Shown here: one piece after another, positions 1 to 10,412 of the stretch | Numbering within the stretch: the stretch's first letter is position 1 | Layout of the letters: each line of letters starts with the position of its first letter | Origin: Hexactinellida sp. DTS-2022 | Taxonomy: Eukaryota; Porifera; Hexactinellida | NCBI GenBank assembly: GCA_028753945.1 | Contig: JAPNXP010000001.1 | Location: 4,020,501 to 4,084,500 of the forward strand | DNA: 64,000 nucleotides | Direction of reading: 5' to 3' | Notes under the pieces: model-generated | Told to the model about the DNA's origin: nothing | Seen by the model: the letters and a program-made list of their open reading frames with translations, nothing else | Databases searched by the model: none | Position numbers and translations under genes: made by a program

Positions 1-641
1 GTTAGTCACTCATGTTGGGTAACAGAGAAACTCGATAATGTCTTTGGTATGCTAAAAATACATTCTAATAAGTTGACTTTATTAATAGGTACTTTAATAA
101 TCAGGTTTCATTCATGAATACAAGTTGTTTTACTCAGAAGTTTAGCTGATATTTTGCCATATTAATGTACTCTCGAATAGTCGAACCTGCCTAACGGCCA
201 CATCCCTTACTATTAGCTAATAGCCCTGAATATATGCCTAAAACTGTCTATAACTGTCACTACCTGTTTAAAAACTATTTGTTTATTACAGCAAATACAC
301 ACAATGGCGGCGGACGGGGGGAGGCGAACGTGCGTTCGCCCCCCCAAAAATCCCAAAATATCCCAAGGTTTTTATTGTATTTGCAATTTTAATACTAGGG
401 TGTCGAACCCGGTTCTCCAAGACCGCCCCCCCCCCCCCCCAAAGAAGCTCCCAGCGCCGCCACTGCACTGAATACACATCTGAGGAAGATTTAGTTTAAT
501 CATAGTTGTGCTAGGAAAGCGAAAATTATACTACTTGTCTATAACGGCCACATATGTATTCCGACCATTTTAACCAGTTCCTTGAATGGCAGTTATAACA
601 GGTTCTACTATATACTATTATCTGTTTTTTTCTGTTGCTAG
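1..641. other. Probable THOC2 intron sequence
   Basis: No THOC2-like coding exon is visible here. The stretch ends with a T-rich acceptor (AG at 640-641) and holds one short transposon at 302-470. It is most simply intron upstream of the first visible THOC2 exon. Confidence 0.5.
302..470. mobile_element. hAT-type MITE, 169 bp, with 8-bp target duplication
   Basis: An exact 8-bp direct repeat AATACACA lies at 294-301 and 471-478. The ends inside it are inverted: CAATGGCGGCGG on the left and, read from the right on the other strand, CAGTGCAGTGGCGGCGC. The 8-bp duplication and CAG/GGCG termini are typical of hAT elements. The inside has long G and C runs and no transposase. Confidence 0.75.
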
Positions 642-3600
642 ATAACATTCTCTATCGCAAAGAATCTCTATATTGAGGCAGTGGACCAGTCCCTGACCGG
701 AATACACTCAGACACGAGGCTGCTCTACCCGGACAAGGTGTGGGAGGACATAACAGTGCATCTTTTCGTAGCGTTCTGGTCTCTAGCCCCATTCGATGTC
801 ATCACTCCTGTTGACAAGTACGAGGAGGAAATGGCTAGAATAAAAAATGTAAATACACCGTATACTCATGACTTAATGCGTTGTATTGACTGTGCAATCT
901 ATTTAGCTAAAACAGGAGGTAGACAACAACCCCGAGCTGAACAGCAGCAAGAAGAAGAAGGAGCAGGAGAAGTTCCAGACGATGATAGACAAGCTGCAGG
1001 AGGAGCTGCGGCAGCAGAGCGAGAACCACAAGCTGGTGCTGGCACGGATCGACCACGAGAAGAGCAGCTACTTCAACACGAGTGTAACACGCAATCGCAG
1101 CATAACTCAATTCCTACAGCTGTGCGTATTCCCGCGCTGCTGCTTCACAATGACGGACGCTCTCTTCTGCGCTCAGTTCGTTCTAATGCTCCACGCACAG
1201 AAGACGCCCCATTTCTCCACGCTGCTCTTCTACGACAGAGTGTTCTCCGATATCTCGTACACAGTCACCTGCTGCACTGAGAACGAGACACGGCGGTATG
1301 GGAAGTTCCTGCAGGCAGTGCTCACCACTATTAGCAAGTGGCACGAGAGTAAATCTACTTACGAAGTATGTACATTCGTATCTCACTAATTTTACTAACA
1401 ATTTAAGTTTGGACTGCAAAGTCATTGTCTGGATATGAGCGATGCTTTAGATCTTAGATGAAGTTGTTTGTTGAGGTCCATATCTAAAAGCAAACACAAT
1501 TTGTGGTCCACAGCATAATTACACCCCTGTTTATTACAGTTAGCAGATGAGTCTATTCGGACCGTGCGGTCCTTAGTCACTGCTTAGATACACAAACATT
1601 TTCTTTGGGCCCTATGCAATTGATATGATTGTTAGTTTGCTTGTAAAAAAACTCTCTTTAATGACAAATTTTTGTATCCACTGCAGTGTTTATGTGTCCG
1701 GGACTAATTAGCTAACTCTAATATTCAGTTTAACCCGATTTATTACCCCATATGTACTGTATTTATTTGTTGTCTAGAGAGAATGCTCCAATACCCCGGG
1801 GTTTGTGAGTATGATCAGAACGAGTAGTGACGCTAATGAGAATGTAAAGAACTGTCTCGACTTTGAGAACTTCAGACACATCTGCTTCAAGTGGCACTTT
1901 AAAATCACAAAGTCTCTCGTTATCTGTTTGGAATCTAAAGACTACATACAAATAAGAAATGCTCTAATCATTCTAACAAAGCTGCTACCTCAATATCCAA
2001 AGGTAAGCTTGACCTCTTGAATTATTAATATTGCAATGGGAGTTTATTGGTATTTTAAGTCTGAGTACAGTAGACAGTATCTTACGGATAAGGCAGAATA
2101 TCGGTTTAAAATTGAATTACCCTAGCCTATACAAATGCATGTAAGTGACTCCTGTTAAGACGACTTTCTGGGTAATGCGAATATATTCCGACGATGTTGG
2201 TATTAACGAGACTACTGTATTGCGTTCAAATGAATATTTAACAAGAAAATAATGTGTCACTTTGCTGTGTTTGCTTCATATTGAGGGATTTCCTTTTACT
2301 ATATACAGTGAACAGCTGTTTTAAGTTAATATCCTCACTTGTCTCTAGGCAAATAATTCTATTAAATTAATTTCATTTCATTTCACTCGACCATTCGAGG
2401 ACAGAATAATTTGTAATGCGTTTGTATAGGTTCACCACCTGAGTGCAGCTCTTGAGAAGCGAGTGGATAAGATTAAAGACGACGAGAAGGGGAGCAGAGA
2501 TGATCTATTCATAATAGCCTCGTCCTATATCGGTAAGCTCAAGAACCACAAGAACAATCTGCTATCAGAGGCAGAGTACCACAAGAAGGACGATAGGGTA
2601 TCAAACACACTCGACTCTAAAAGAGATCCTATCAGGCAAGTTTTAAAATAATCAATTTTTATCATGACAAATCAAGTCCTCTAGGATTGTATAATACCTT
2701 ATGATGCTTTTTGTATTATTCAATGGGAGAGCTCACAGTTTTCGAAACAAATTGTTATTCAATAGTTGTAACGCTACAAATGTATTTATCTAACTTTTGG
2801 GAATTTAGTTATTGTTTGAAAGGATTCTATAGTGGTGTTCGCCTAATAGTAATTTCTCTATTAGCAAGTTGTTTTCAGTCCCCAAGCGAGCATTTAATGT
2901 TAATTTTGTTCCTCTAATAGCAAGTACGCCTATTAGCATGCAAGTCTCGTGCAAATTGCGACTTGCTATTACATGAACACCACTGTTTTGAGTTCCTCTT
3001 AATTTATGTTATATCGAATTTACCTATTAGCAGTCGAGATTATAAAGAGCCTAACAAGACAGCTGCACAGTCCAATTCAAAACATCCCAAGTCCGATGAG
3101 TTCCAGTCTCAACACAAGCCCCGCTCCAATCCAACCGCGCAGACCACGAGCGCCTCTTCTAAGGACTATAAGGACTCCAGCTCTGCTTCCAGAAGCAACC
3201 ACGACACCCACGCTAAGGAATCTACGGAGAATGGAGAAGATGGACTCAGCGAGAGAGACCCCAAGAGACGCAAGACAGACCCCAATGATAAAGAGAAGGA
3301 GATCACTAGGATCAGAGAGCGGAGGGACGATTCAGAAAAAGGTTACACATACCTATTAGTATTTATTGTATCCATATAGTGATTGAAATAGAGACCTGAA
3401 ACTACAAATAAGAATTAACTTGATACAAAGCAACATTATCACGATCTTGGTTAGTTCTTCCGTATCCCCTCCACAGACCAGTTTTATTTAGTGTTGTAAG
3501 GTCGGTAAATTTCCTAGGAAATTTCCAAAAAAATAGCTAAATTTCCGGAAATTTTACAAGGAAAAATTATTAGATATACCTAGTTTTTTTAATTTTGATA

Positions 3601-4639
3601 AACCATATCTATAATGTAGAGTTGTTACTGTGCGCTTGTTATTTTCCCTCATGACAGTCTAACTTAAGTAGCACAAAAAATTTGGAAATTTCAAATAAAG
3701 TTCCTAAGCATAATTTGAAATATGTAATCTTTCCAGAAATTTCCATAGAAAACAAAATTTTTGGAAATTTTACAACACTAGTTTTATTAACTAAAAACTG
3801 AAATTTTCAAGATAGATGTCTCATGGATTGTAGATGTGCACCTGTGGTCACGATTTGATAATTCACATTTCCATCCCAAAAGGTGACAAAACTTTTAACC
3901 AATTAAATTCGTGGGTTCTACCAGTATGGATTATCGAGTAGCATTCAATTAGTATAAAGGATTTTCTATCAATTGTTAAGTGCGCATTATAGAATGCCTA
4001 CAGAGGTGTAATTTAATTTAGTAGAGAGTATATTCATGCATCCAATCAGTTATTTGTGTTCCATCAGTTATTTTAACCAGTTTTATTTACAGCATTTCTT
4101 TTGGAGGCAATATTGATCAACCAACGACCAAAATATAGTGCCTCCAAAGGATATGCTTTCGGCACAGCTGTAATTTTAGATTTTTCTACGTGTAAATCTT
4201 ATGTTATTTCGCAACTGAATCGAAACTATCGAAATTCTTTTATTTCCGAAGTTATGATCTGTTACGAATAAATTGTTTGTTTGTAGAGAGGAAGGGCGAA
4301 AGAAAGCGAGACAGGAGCAGGGAGGGGTCGGTAGAGAACTCCAAAGATGTGAAGCGGAAGCGAAATGAAGAAACAGCTGCTAATAGCACTGAGGCACCTA
4401 CAAAGGAGTCAAGTGCAGTTCGCACCCCAAAACTCAACTTGAAGAGGGAGCCGTTTGTCGGTACCAAGCAGCATGCACACGCCCCACCAGCCACTAACGC
4501 CCAGCTTAAGGAGGGCAAACCGATCCTGCTCCAGAAGAAGAAGAGAGAAGAGTTATCGGAGTACCCAAGGAAGCACCCTTCCTCTGAACCGATTGCCCCT
4601 CCTATTGTAACTCAGGCAAAGAAGAAGCCAACTCTATAG
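642..4639 (+). CDS. THOC2: THO complex subunit 2 (THOC2), 3' part of the gene, six exons
   Basis: THOC2 is the large scaffold of the nuclear THO/TREX complex, which couples transcription to mRNA export. Exons I place: 642-848, 916-1365, 1778-2002, 2430-2635, 3034-3341 and 4287-4639 (stop TAG). Reading frame and phase agree at every junction. Conserved blocks seen in order are DTRLLYPDKVWED, FLQLCVFPRC, HFSTLLFYDRVFSD, CTENETRRYGKFL, PGFVSMIR, DFENFRH and ALEKRVDKI. A basic, Lys/Arg/Glu/Ser-rich low-complexity tail follows, as in animal THOC2 but shorter. The first intron is only 67 bp (849-915). Intron 4 starts with GC (AG|GCAAGT) and ends at TAGCAG, which offers two acceptors 3 nt apart. The acceptor at 640-641 shows that earlier exons lie upstream; I could not place any inside the window. 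Introns 4 and 5 hold MITEs. Confidence 0.93.
2830..2985. mobile_element. Short terminal-inverted-repeat element in THOC2 intron 4
   Basis: TAGTGGTGTTC at 2830-2840 is matched in inverted orientation by GAACACCACTG at 2975-2985. The interior repeats the word TATTAGCAAG several times. Its ends resemble pogo/Tigger-type MITEs, but the TA duplication is imperfect. Confidence 0.5.
3489..3780. mobile_element. hAT-type MITE, 292 bp, in THOC2 intron 5
   Basis: Exact 8-bp target duplication GTTTTATT at 3481-3488 and 3781-3788. Perfect 11-bp inverted ends TAGTGTTGTAA and TTACAACACTA. The interior is built from repeats of GGAAATTT and TAAATTTCC. No coding potential. Confidence 0.75.
4090..4186. repeat. 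Hairpin MITE family, copy 1 (damaged left arm)
   Basis: The right arm carries TAGTGCCTCCAAAGG and CGGCACAGCTG followed by AATTTTAGATTTTT. The left arm is shortened (TTTTGGAGGCAATATTG). Five better-preserved relatives occur at 17641-17770, 18497-18626, 51551-51675, 54079-54206 and 56689-56820. Confidence 0.65.
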
Positions 4640-4942
4640 ATTCTGAACTTTATTAGTTTTACGGCATTCCTGAAAGTGTGTGCTCTACACTCGAGGTTAG
4701 ATTCAGTATTGATTAATACCTGTGCTCTCTCTCTCATATGAGATTACCACAGTCTCTTCGTTGTAGTTTCACCTTCAATTATCTTATACTATTCGTCATT
4801 TTGCTACAAATAATGAGAGCTATCTACATACTATGATTTAACTTAGACTTTGCTGCATTATGAATTCCCTCGCTACGCATAAGTTACCTTGTCATTTAGG
4901 ATTCTTAACACTATGGCACTTATGTATTCAACAGCAGTATAG

Positions 4943-6919
4943 ATGGCTTATGTTTCCAGTGAGGAATTATGTAAAAATTATGACGTCATTGTTTATGGAA
5001 CAGGTCTAACTGAGTCTATAATAGCCGCAGCCTTGTGTCGCAATGGTGTGTCAGTACTCCACCTTGATTCCAATCAATTCTACGGTGGAGAGAGCGCTAG
5101 TCTCATGCATAGGGAGTTCCTGGAATTTCTAGAGGCCGCCCCTGTCCCTCCACAAACAGATGCTCAAACTTTCGAACCTTGCGATCAGCGATATTTTCTC
5201 CGCTCTTCTCTCTCTAGAATATATGAGAATATTGAACAGCAGTTTGTAGAAGAGCCTAACTTGCCTGTAGACACCCAATTAGCTGTGCCTAGTGCTGAAC
5301 AAGATAGTTCCACTTCAGAAGTCGTTTGTTCGGAAGCAGCGGAAGAAACACAAGCTACTTCGAGTCAAATAACAGAAGACCTACAATCCATTAGCCCTAC
5401 CCAAACCCCGAACAATGAATTGAAAACATTCAGCTCGGAGGTTGGTTCTCCTTCCCTTGCAGTCTCTACTTCTCAGCCGAATACCATCGACCCTACAGCT
5501 TCAAATGAGTTAGTTGCCACGCCTGCGGAAGAAAGTACACAGTCTCAAGAACAGGAACTAGCGCCTCCAGATATAGCTCACCCTGCTGCAAAACCAGTAA
5601 CTGGACCCGTACTATCCTGGACAGAAATGGAGTCCAAGTATAGAATGTTTACCTTCGACCTTTGGCCCAAACTAATCTACGCAACTGACCCATTTGTAGA
5701 TCTTATCGTTAAGTCTACCATAACTAAGTATCTTGAATTTAAAGCTGTGAATAAGATTATCACTGTTCTGGACAGAATCCTAACGCTAGTGCCCGCCTCC
5801 CGAGCGGACGTGTTCACTAGCAAGTCCGTTAGTGTTCTGGAGAAAAGACTCCTAATGCGATTCGTTACTTTTGTAATGGAACTGGACAAACACGAGGATG
5901 AGTTGGAACAATTCAAATCCCGCTCCTTCACTGAATTTATGAACCACTTGAACTTGAACCAGAAGCTTAAATCGCTTATAAGGAGCTCCATTGCTCAGGT
6001 GGAGGAGGATTCGTTAACAAAAGTTGCACTTGAGAGGTCAAAGTTCTACCTGGAATCCATCGGAAGGTATAGCAACTCCCCTTACCTCTGGCCAGTGTAT
6101 GGCCCGGGAGAACTCCCACAGGCGTTCTGTCGCATGTCAGCTGTGTTCGGAGGCTGTTACATGCTCAGGAAGGAGATCCAATACTTGAACTTGATTCAAA
6201 CAGACGGAGTCACTAAGTGCACCTCTGTGTGCGATGTCGAAAGCATAACATTCAATTGCAAGCACCTAATCCTCGGCGCATCCCTAGTCCCCGATATCCC
6301 CTCCACTGCCCGCTATAGCAGGGCTATATTAGCAACCAATAGGATGCTCTCTCCTCCCAACAACCCAGACATAAAGTCGGACGTTGGGTTTATTACGATT
6401 CCTAGCTACACACTAGGAGCAGCTCAGTCACATACTATAAAGGTTATCGAACTCTCCCCCAACTCCCAGTCCTCTGCAGACAGGTGCTACCTCGTGCATC
6501 TCACCTGTTTCTCCTCTCAGAGCACTGCTCGGGCAGACCTGCTGCCAGCAGTGGAATTCCTCTTCCACAACGCCGTCGATACGACTGACGAGCCTCCCAG
6601 GCCCAAGGTGCTGTACTCCATCTACTTCAACTACAACGGCACTCAGTCTCCTGCTGCTGACAAGTTCCAGCTAGCTGATAATGTGCATCTAATATCAAGC
6701 CCTGATTTGGAGCCCTCTTACCAGCAGATTCTGAATGAAGCAAATAACGTGTTCAATAGGATCTGTCCCGGAGACACGTTTCTGCCCCCTCCCCCAGACC
6801 CTGAGGATATCATATACGAGACAACTACTCCTGAGTCCACTGAGACCGATGCAGGAACTGTCCCAGATTCTCCTGCTGATGCAGTTGAAAGCGATGTTGC
6901 TGATCAAACAGAGCAGTAG
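4943..6919 (+). CDS. CHM: Rab escort protein (REP/CHM, GDI superfamily)
   Basis: 658 aa, single exon, close to the length of vertebrate REP-1. REPs present newly made Rab GTPases to Rab geranylgeranyl transferase in the cytosol. The N terminus has the GDI/REP dinucleotide-fold signature (YDVIVYGTGLTESIIAAAL, then HLDSNQFYGGESASL). A long acidic Ser/Thr/Glu-rich insert (about residues 105-225) separates it from the second conserved part (LWPKLIYATDPFVDLIV and, near residue 385, YGPGELPQAFCRMSAVFGG). The insert and the degenerate C-terminal tail distinguish REP from the shorter GDI. The ATG directly abuts a TATAG acceptor-like site (AG at 4941-4942). THOC2 ends 303 bp upstream and ZSWIM7 starts 140-180 bp downstream on the same strand. 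Reading it as REP rather than GDI rests on the insert and length. Confidence 0.9.
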   Translation: MAYVSSEELCKNYDVIVYGTGLTESIIAAALCRNGVSVLHLDSNQFYGGESASLMHREFLEFLEAAPVPPQTDAQTFEPCDQRYFLRSSLSRIYENIEQQFVEEPNLPVDTQLAVPSAEQDSSTSEVVCSEAAEETQATSSQITEDLQSISPTQTPNNELKTFSSEVGSPSLAVSTSQPNTIDPTASNELVATPAEESTQSQEQELAPPDIAHPAAKPVTGPVLSWTEMESKYRMFTFDLWPKLIYATDPFVDLIVKSTITKYLEFKAVNKIITVLDRILTLVPASRADVFTSKSVSVLEKRLLMRFVTFVMELDKHEDELEQFKSRSFTEFMNHLNLNQKLKSLIRSSIAQVEEDSLTKVALERSKFYLESIGRYSNSPYLWPVYGPGELPQAFCRMSAVFGGCYMLRKEIQYLNLIQTDGVTKCTSVCDVESITFNCKHLILGASLVPDIPSTARYSRAILATNRMLSPPNNPDIKSDVGFITIPSYTLGAAQSHTIKVIELSPNSQSSADRCYLVHLTCFSSQSTARADLLPAVEFLFHNAVDTTDEPPRPKVLYSIYFNYNGTQSPAADKFQLADNVHLISSPDLEPSYQQILNEANNVFNRICPGDTFLPPPPDPEDIIYETTTPESTETDAGTVPDSPADAVESDVADQTEQ

Positions 6920-7098
6920 TTGTGTCATTAAATGTTTAATAGATGTAAATAGTAGTTATTGGCTGTAGTAATATTTTAGAGTTTCAATATGTATTCAATT
7001 CAGTATTTATTTCTTAATACCCGGTTTGGAAGTAATCATTATTTTTCTATTTCTAACGAATGCTAAAGTGTTATGAAATTAAGCCAATAACTTATACA

Positions 7099-7530
7099 AT
7101 GAATGCAGTAGTAAATCAAGATTGTCCTGTATCTATGAGAGAAATAGCAGCACATTTGTTCCTAGAACTGAGAGAACAGTGGGATACTGAAGGGGAGATA
7201 CCAGACGGTCTCTTAAGGGACCTCCTCACGCTTTTCCCTAGTACTCTATTCCCTGCATTAGATCTTGTGGACCACAAAACTGTTATTGAACTTAAGAGCA
7301 CTTCTGGTAGGTGTATTTACGAGGTGGCTGGCATTTCTGAAGATAGCTACTGCTGCTTGTTGGAGACTAACTACTGTCCCTGTACTTCATTCCAGTACTC
7401 AGTTTTAACCAAGGACGAATGCATAATGTGTAAACACCTCCTTGCTGTTCATATAAGCATTGCATTGGGACTTGTCTCTTACATTGGAGTGACAAACCAG
7501 GCTCTGACGGAGTCATTAGTTAATATGTAA
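7099..7530 (+). CDS. ZSWIM7: SWIM zinc-finger protein ZSWIM7 (SWS1)
   Basis: About 143 aa from the ATG at 7099, compared with about 140 aa in vertebrates. An in-frame ATG at 7060 would add 13 residues. In the Shu-like complex, ZSWIM7 pairs with SWSAP1 to support RAD51 filaments in homologous recombination. The family pattern is clear: ALDLVDHKTV, then SGRCIYEV, then a SWIM finger CPC...CKHLLAVHIS, which gives the Cys-x-Cys...Cys-x-His metal ligands. I prefer the 7099 start because the family begins at MxAVV and because the residues before it look like untranslated sequence. It is one exon and lies just downstream of REP. Confidence 0.88.
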   Translation: MNAVVNQDCPVSMREIAAHLFLELREQWDTEGEIPDGLLRDLLTLFPSTLFPALDLVDHKTVIELKSTSGRCIYEVAGISEDSYCCLLETNYCPCTSFQYSVLTKDECIMCKHLLAVHISIALGLVSYIGVTNQALTESLVNM

Positions 7531-7873
7531 TTCTCCTATCCTTCCAATTAATTTCAGTTTTGAAAATTTGAATTCGCAATCAGTTTACCTAGTCTCGCTG
7601 CAATGTTTCTATAGTTTACACCATTTATCGATTCATTACCAAACCATGAATTTTTCTTGGATAAGGATTTCCAATCTTTCGATTTCGAATTGTATCTTGG
7701 TCTAAATGTAATTTTTATTTGTAAATCAAAATGAATTGTAGTTTTATTTATTAGTGAATTTATTGGGAAAACAAGCAAAAGTACGTACTAACTGAGGTAC
7801 GTCTTATCCGTATACATAATCCACAAGTCGAATACTGACTTGTTCAATGGTATGAATACGTAGGGTATTCATT

Positions 7874-8831
7874 GCTTGCCGTGGAGATGAAAAATCGCAT
7901 CCATATCCATATCCAGACCATATTTGTGGATATCCATTGAATATTGATATATTTCTAAGTTGAAAATAAATTCTAACACCTAATATCAACAAAATATCCA
8001 GAAGATTTAGGTCCTAAAATTTATGTATATTTATTATTTATCAACTGAATGTTGTACTAGTATATAATCAATGTTCGTCAATATCGCTATCATCCTTAAA
8101 ACATCTCTTTCTGGGTCATTATTGATTGTTTCTGCTAGATTATTGGGTCCGATAACAAATCCTAGCTTTTTGAAGAGCCCATCGCGACTAATTTTTTGGA
8201 ATTTCATTGTCTCTTTTATGGTTAATTAATGAGCTAAAAGTATAGCAAGTAGGATAAACGAAAAAGCCAAAACAAAATAATAATCATGGCAAGTAAATAT
8301 TCAGTAGTGACGTGAAAAATTAAGGAAATAGACGGAGGTCAATCTCAGGAAATATAACAAAGTCCACATTTCTTGTATTAGCATTCCCAAATATACTTTG
8401 ACATGCAAGGTTTCCAAATGTGAAAGAAAAATTCGATTCGGTTACTATTTTGACCTTTTTGAAGGTCACTAAAGGTCAAAATCACCTTCTTTTAGAATAG
8501 TAAGGCTAGTAAATAATTTTATAAGATGAAATTAATTAGATGTGTAAAGTTCCAGGGTTGCCGTGGGTATGGGAATCCTGTGGAAATCCTATGGGAATGG
8601 GATGGGAATGAGAATGAAAATTCCCTTCCCACGGCAACCCTGCACTGTGAACCAATTGGGAGTAGGACAAAAAAACTAAGACTACTTAATTTTCACACTC
8701 ATTTTTAGAACCCTGGTTTGAAATATTTTCGAAGTTAAATTTGAAATGGATTTCCACAATATCCATGGATATGACAAAAACTCGATATCCATCCATGGAG
8801 ATATCCATGGATATCCATATCCACGGCAAGC
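7874..8831. mobile_element. Composite TIR element with a nested 90-bp MITE
   Basis: GCTTGCCGTGGA at 7874-7885 is inverted at 8820-8831 (TCCACGGCAAGC). Both ends are followed inward by runs of ATCCATATCC and ATATCCATGG words. Inside, at 8553-8642, is a second element with perfect 15-bp inverted ends (CAGGGTTGCCGTGGG) filled with GGGAATGGGA words. I see no transposase. No target duplication was clear for either. Confidence 0.5.
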
Positions 8832-8949
8832 CTTCAAGTCTTGAACATACTAACGATAGGATTAAAGTGTTTAAGTTGTTACTCTTAAACCAAATACTAA
8901 CTGACTTATGCTGATAGTTTTCTAGAGTAAGTTTTAACCGAATTAAAAT

Positions 8950-9128
8950 AAGAAATTGCTTATATAGAGCTCTAGTAGAGTTCAGTTTTTCAGTATGTGT
9001 ATTCAGGCACTGAGAAAGGTCAGTTTTCCCCAAGCTTTGAAATTGACCTTTAGAAAGTAAGCCTGGGCTTTTAGTATGGGAAAAAATCTGAACTCTACTA
9101 GAGCTCAGCTCTATATAAGCATTCTCTT
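8950..9128. mobile_element. TIR MITE family B, copy 1
   Basis: The ends GCTTATATAGAGCTC and GAGCTCAGCTCTATATAAGC are inverted. The middle holds GTTCAGTTTTTCA, CAGGCACTGAGAAAGGTCA and GTAAGCCTGGGCTTTTAGTA. A second copy lies at 45235-45620, where it has been split by another transposon. The rest of 7531-9499 is AT-rich with no gene. Confidence 0.6.
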
Positions 9129-9499
9129 AAAATAAATGCATTTTATTTACTTGGCATAGAAATTGGTTTTTCTTATCCGAATGTATTAACCGAATCATGT
9201 ATACTGGATCAGATAGGAGGAAAAATCGGTTATTAGAGAACAGTACGTAGTATCCGAGAATACGTCTTAAGCCAAGTACGTACTATTCGAGTTCCACTAT
9301 ACCATCATCTTCTAAATATTATCATAGCTTGATGTGTATATATTTATTGAAATAACTTAGATGTAGACCGTCTATACTTAAATACTATTCCCCATATACT
9401 GCAGGGGCTTTTGGTCTACATAATTTATAAATGCCGCGGTTTATTAAGCTAATTAAGTTAAACCTGGGTTAACTAATTCATTAAAATTAGATTTCACAA

Positions 9500-9877
9500 A
9501 TGTCTGACGAAGCATTGAAGCAGTACACATTGTCGGAGATCCAGGAGCACGCCACTCGTAGCTCCCTGTGGATAGTGTTTGAGAACAAGGTGTATGACGT
9601 CACATCATTCCTAACTGACCATCCTGGCGGTGAGGAGGTGCTACTGGAACAGGCAGCTAAGGATGCTACGATTGCATTCAATGATGTCGGACATTCAGAG
9701 GACGCGTTGGAGAGGAGACGGACCTACCTAGTGGGAGAAGTGTTAGAGTCAGAGCGCCGAGACCCTGAGCAAGGAGAAACTGCTGTTGATAATGAGAAAG
9801 GAATGAATTGGTGGTACCCTGTTGGTATTATTTTGGTCGGAGTGACTCTATTCTTCATAATAAAGAACTTCCAATAG
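9500..9877 (+). CDS. CYB5: Cytochrome b5, tail-anchored
   Basis: 125 aa, one exon. A small haem protein that passes electrons to desaturases, P450s and other oxidases on the ER or outer mitochondrial membrane. The haem-binding core (residues about 8-82) has both axial ligands: His41 in HPGG and His65 in GHSEDA. The C terminus has one hydrophobic segment (about 101-121) after an acidic linker, followed by a short KNFQ tail, as in tail-anchored members. The start has a TTAG acceptor-like site 9 nt upstream. I cannot tell the ER form from the mitochondrial form; the single basic residue after the membrane segment leaves both possible. Confidence 0.95.
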   Translation: MSDEALKQYTLSEIQEHATRSSLWIVFENKVYDVTSFLTDHPGGEEVLLEQAAKDATIAFNDVGHSEDALERRRTYLVGEVLESERRDPEQGETAVDNEKGMNWWYPVGIILVGVTLFFIIKNFQ

Positions 9878-10412
9878 CTTATCTATGTATTCTGTTTAGT
9901 TATTTTACTTCATCAATAGACTAGTTTATGATATACTTATTTATAGGCGGTCTTAAGAAACGGATTTTACCTATTCATTTGTATTGACACGTCTCAAGAT
10001 ACAGATAAGATTTCATTTCCTGGGACAAGTAATTATAATATTGTAGATATTATAATTTTTCCTTTAGTAATGATTTAGTGGCTCCTAACTCGAATCCTAT
10101 TTCATTCACAGTTAGTGATGTCCAAAACTGTAACATACATACGTATAACATATTTACGTATAACATATATACGTATATATATTTACCGCACATACTAGAA
10201 TTATATGGAGTTTGCAGTTATGATTTATTATTATGAGTTCAATTGAAGTTGTCTATAATACACGGAGCTATATTAACATGTACGTAATACGTACACTTCA
10301 GTAGCCATCTCACCTTTTAATTAACAGGACCCAGAAACAATAAATTGTGTCAGTGCTTTTTTCGACGTATTAAAAAGTAATTTTAATCTATTTATCCTGT
10401 ATTAGTATATCA
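9878..10412. other. Gene-free AT-rich spacer
   Basis: Between cytochrome b5 and PSMD5. It has repeated ACGTATA words (10140-10180) and T-rich sequence ending in ATTAG at 10401-10405, just before the PSMD5 ATG. No gene or clear transposon seen. Confidence 0.5.

Noticed and set aside
375..420. GGTTCGACACC-like box on the minus strand, possible tRNA
   Set aside because: The T-arm stem does not pair, no A box or acceptor stem is visible, and it lies inside a MITE.
681..1280. 199-codon frame running past 848 in the THOC2 region
   Set aside because: THOC2 similarity stops at 848 and resumes in another frame at 916; the extra codons are intron plus wrong-frame exon.
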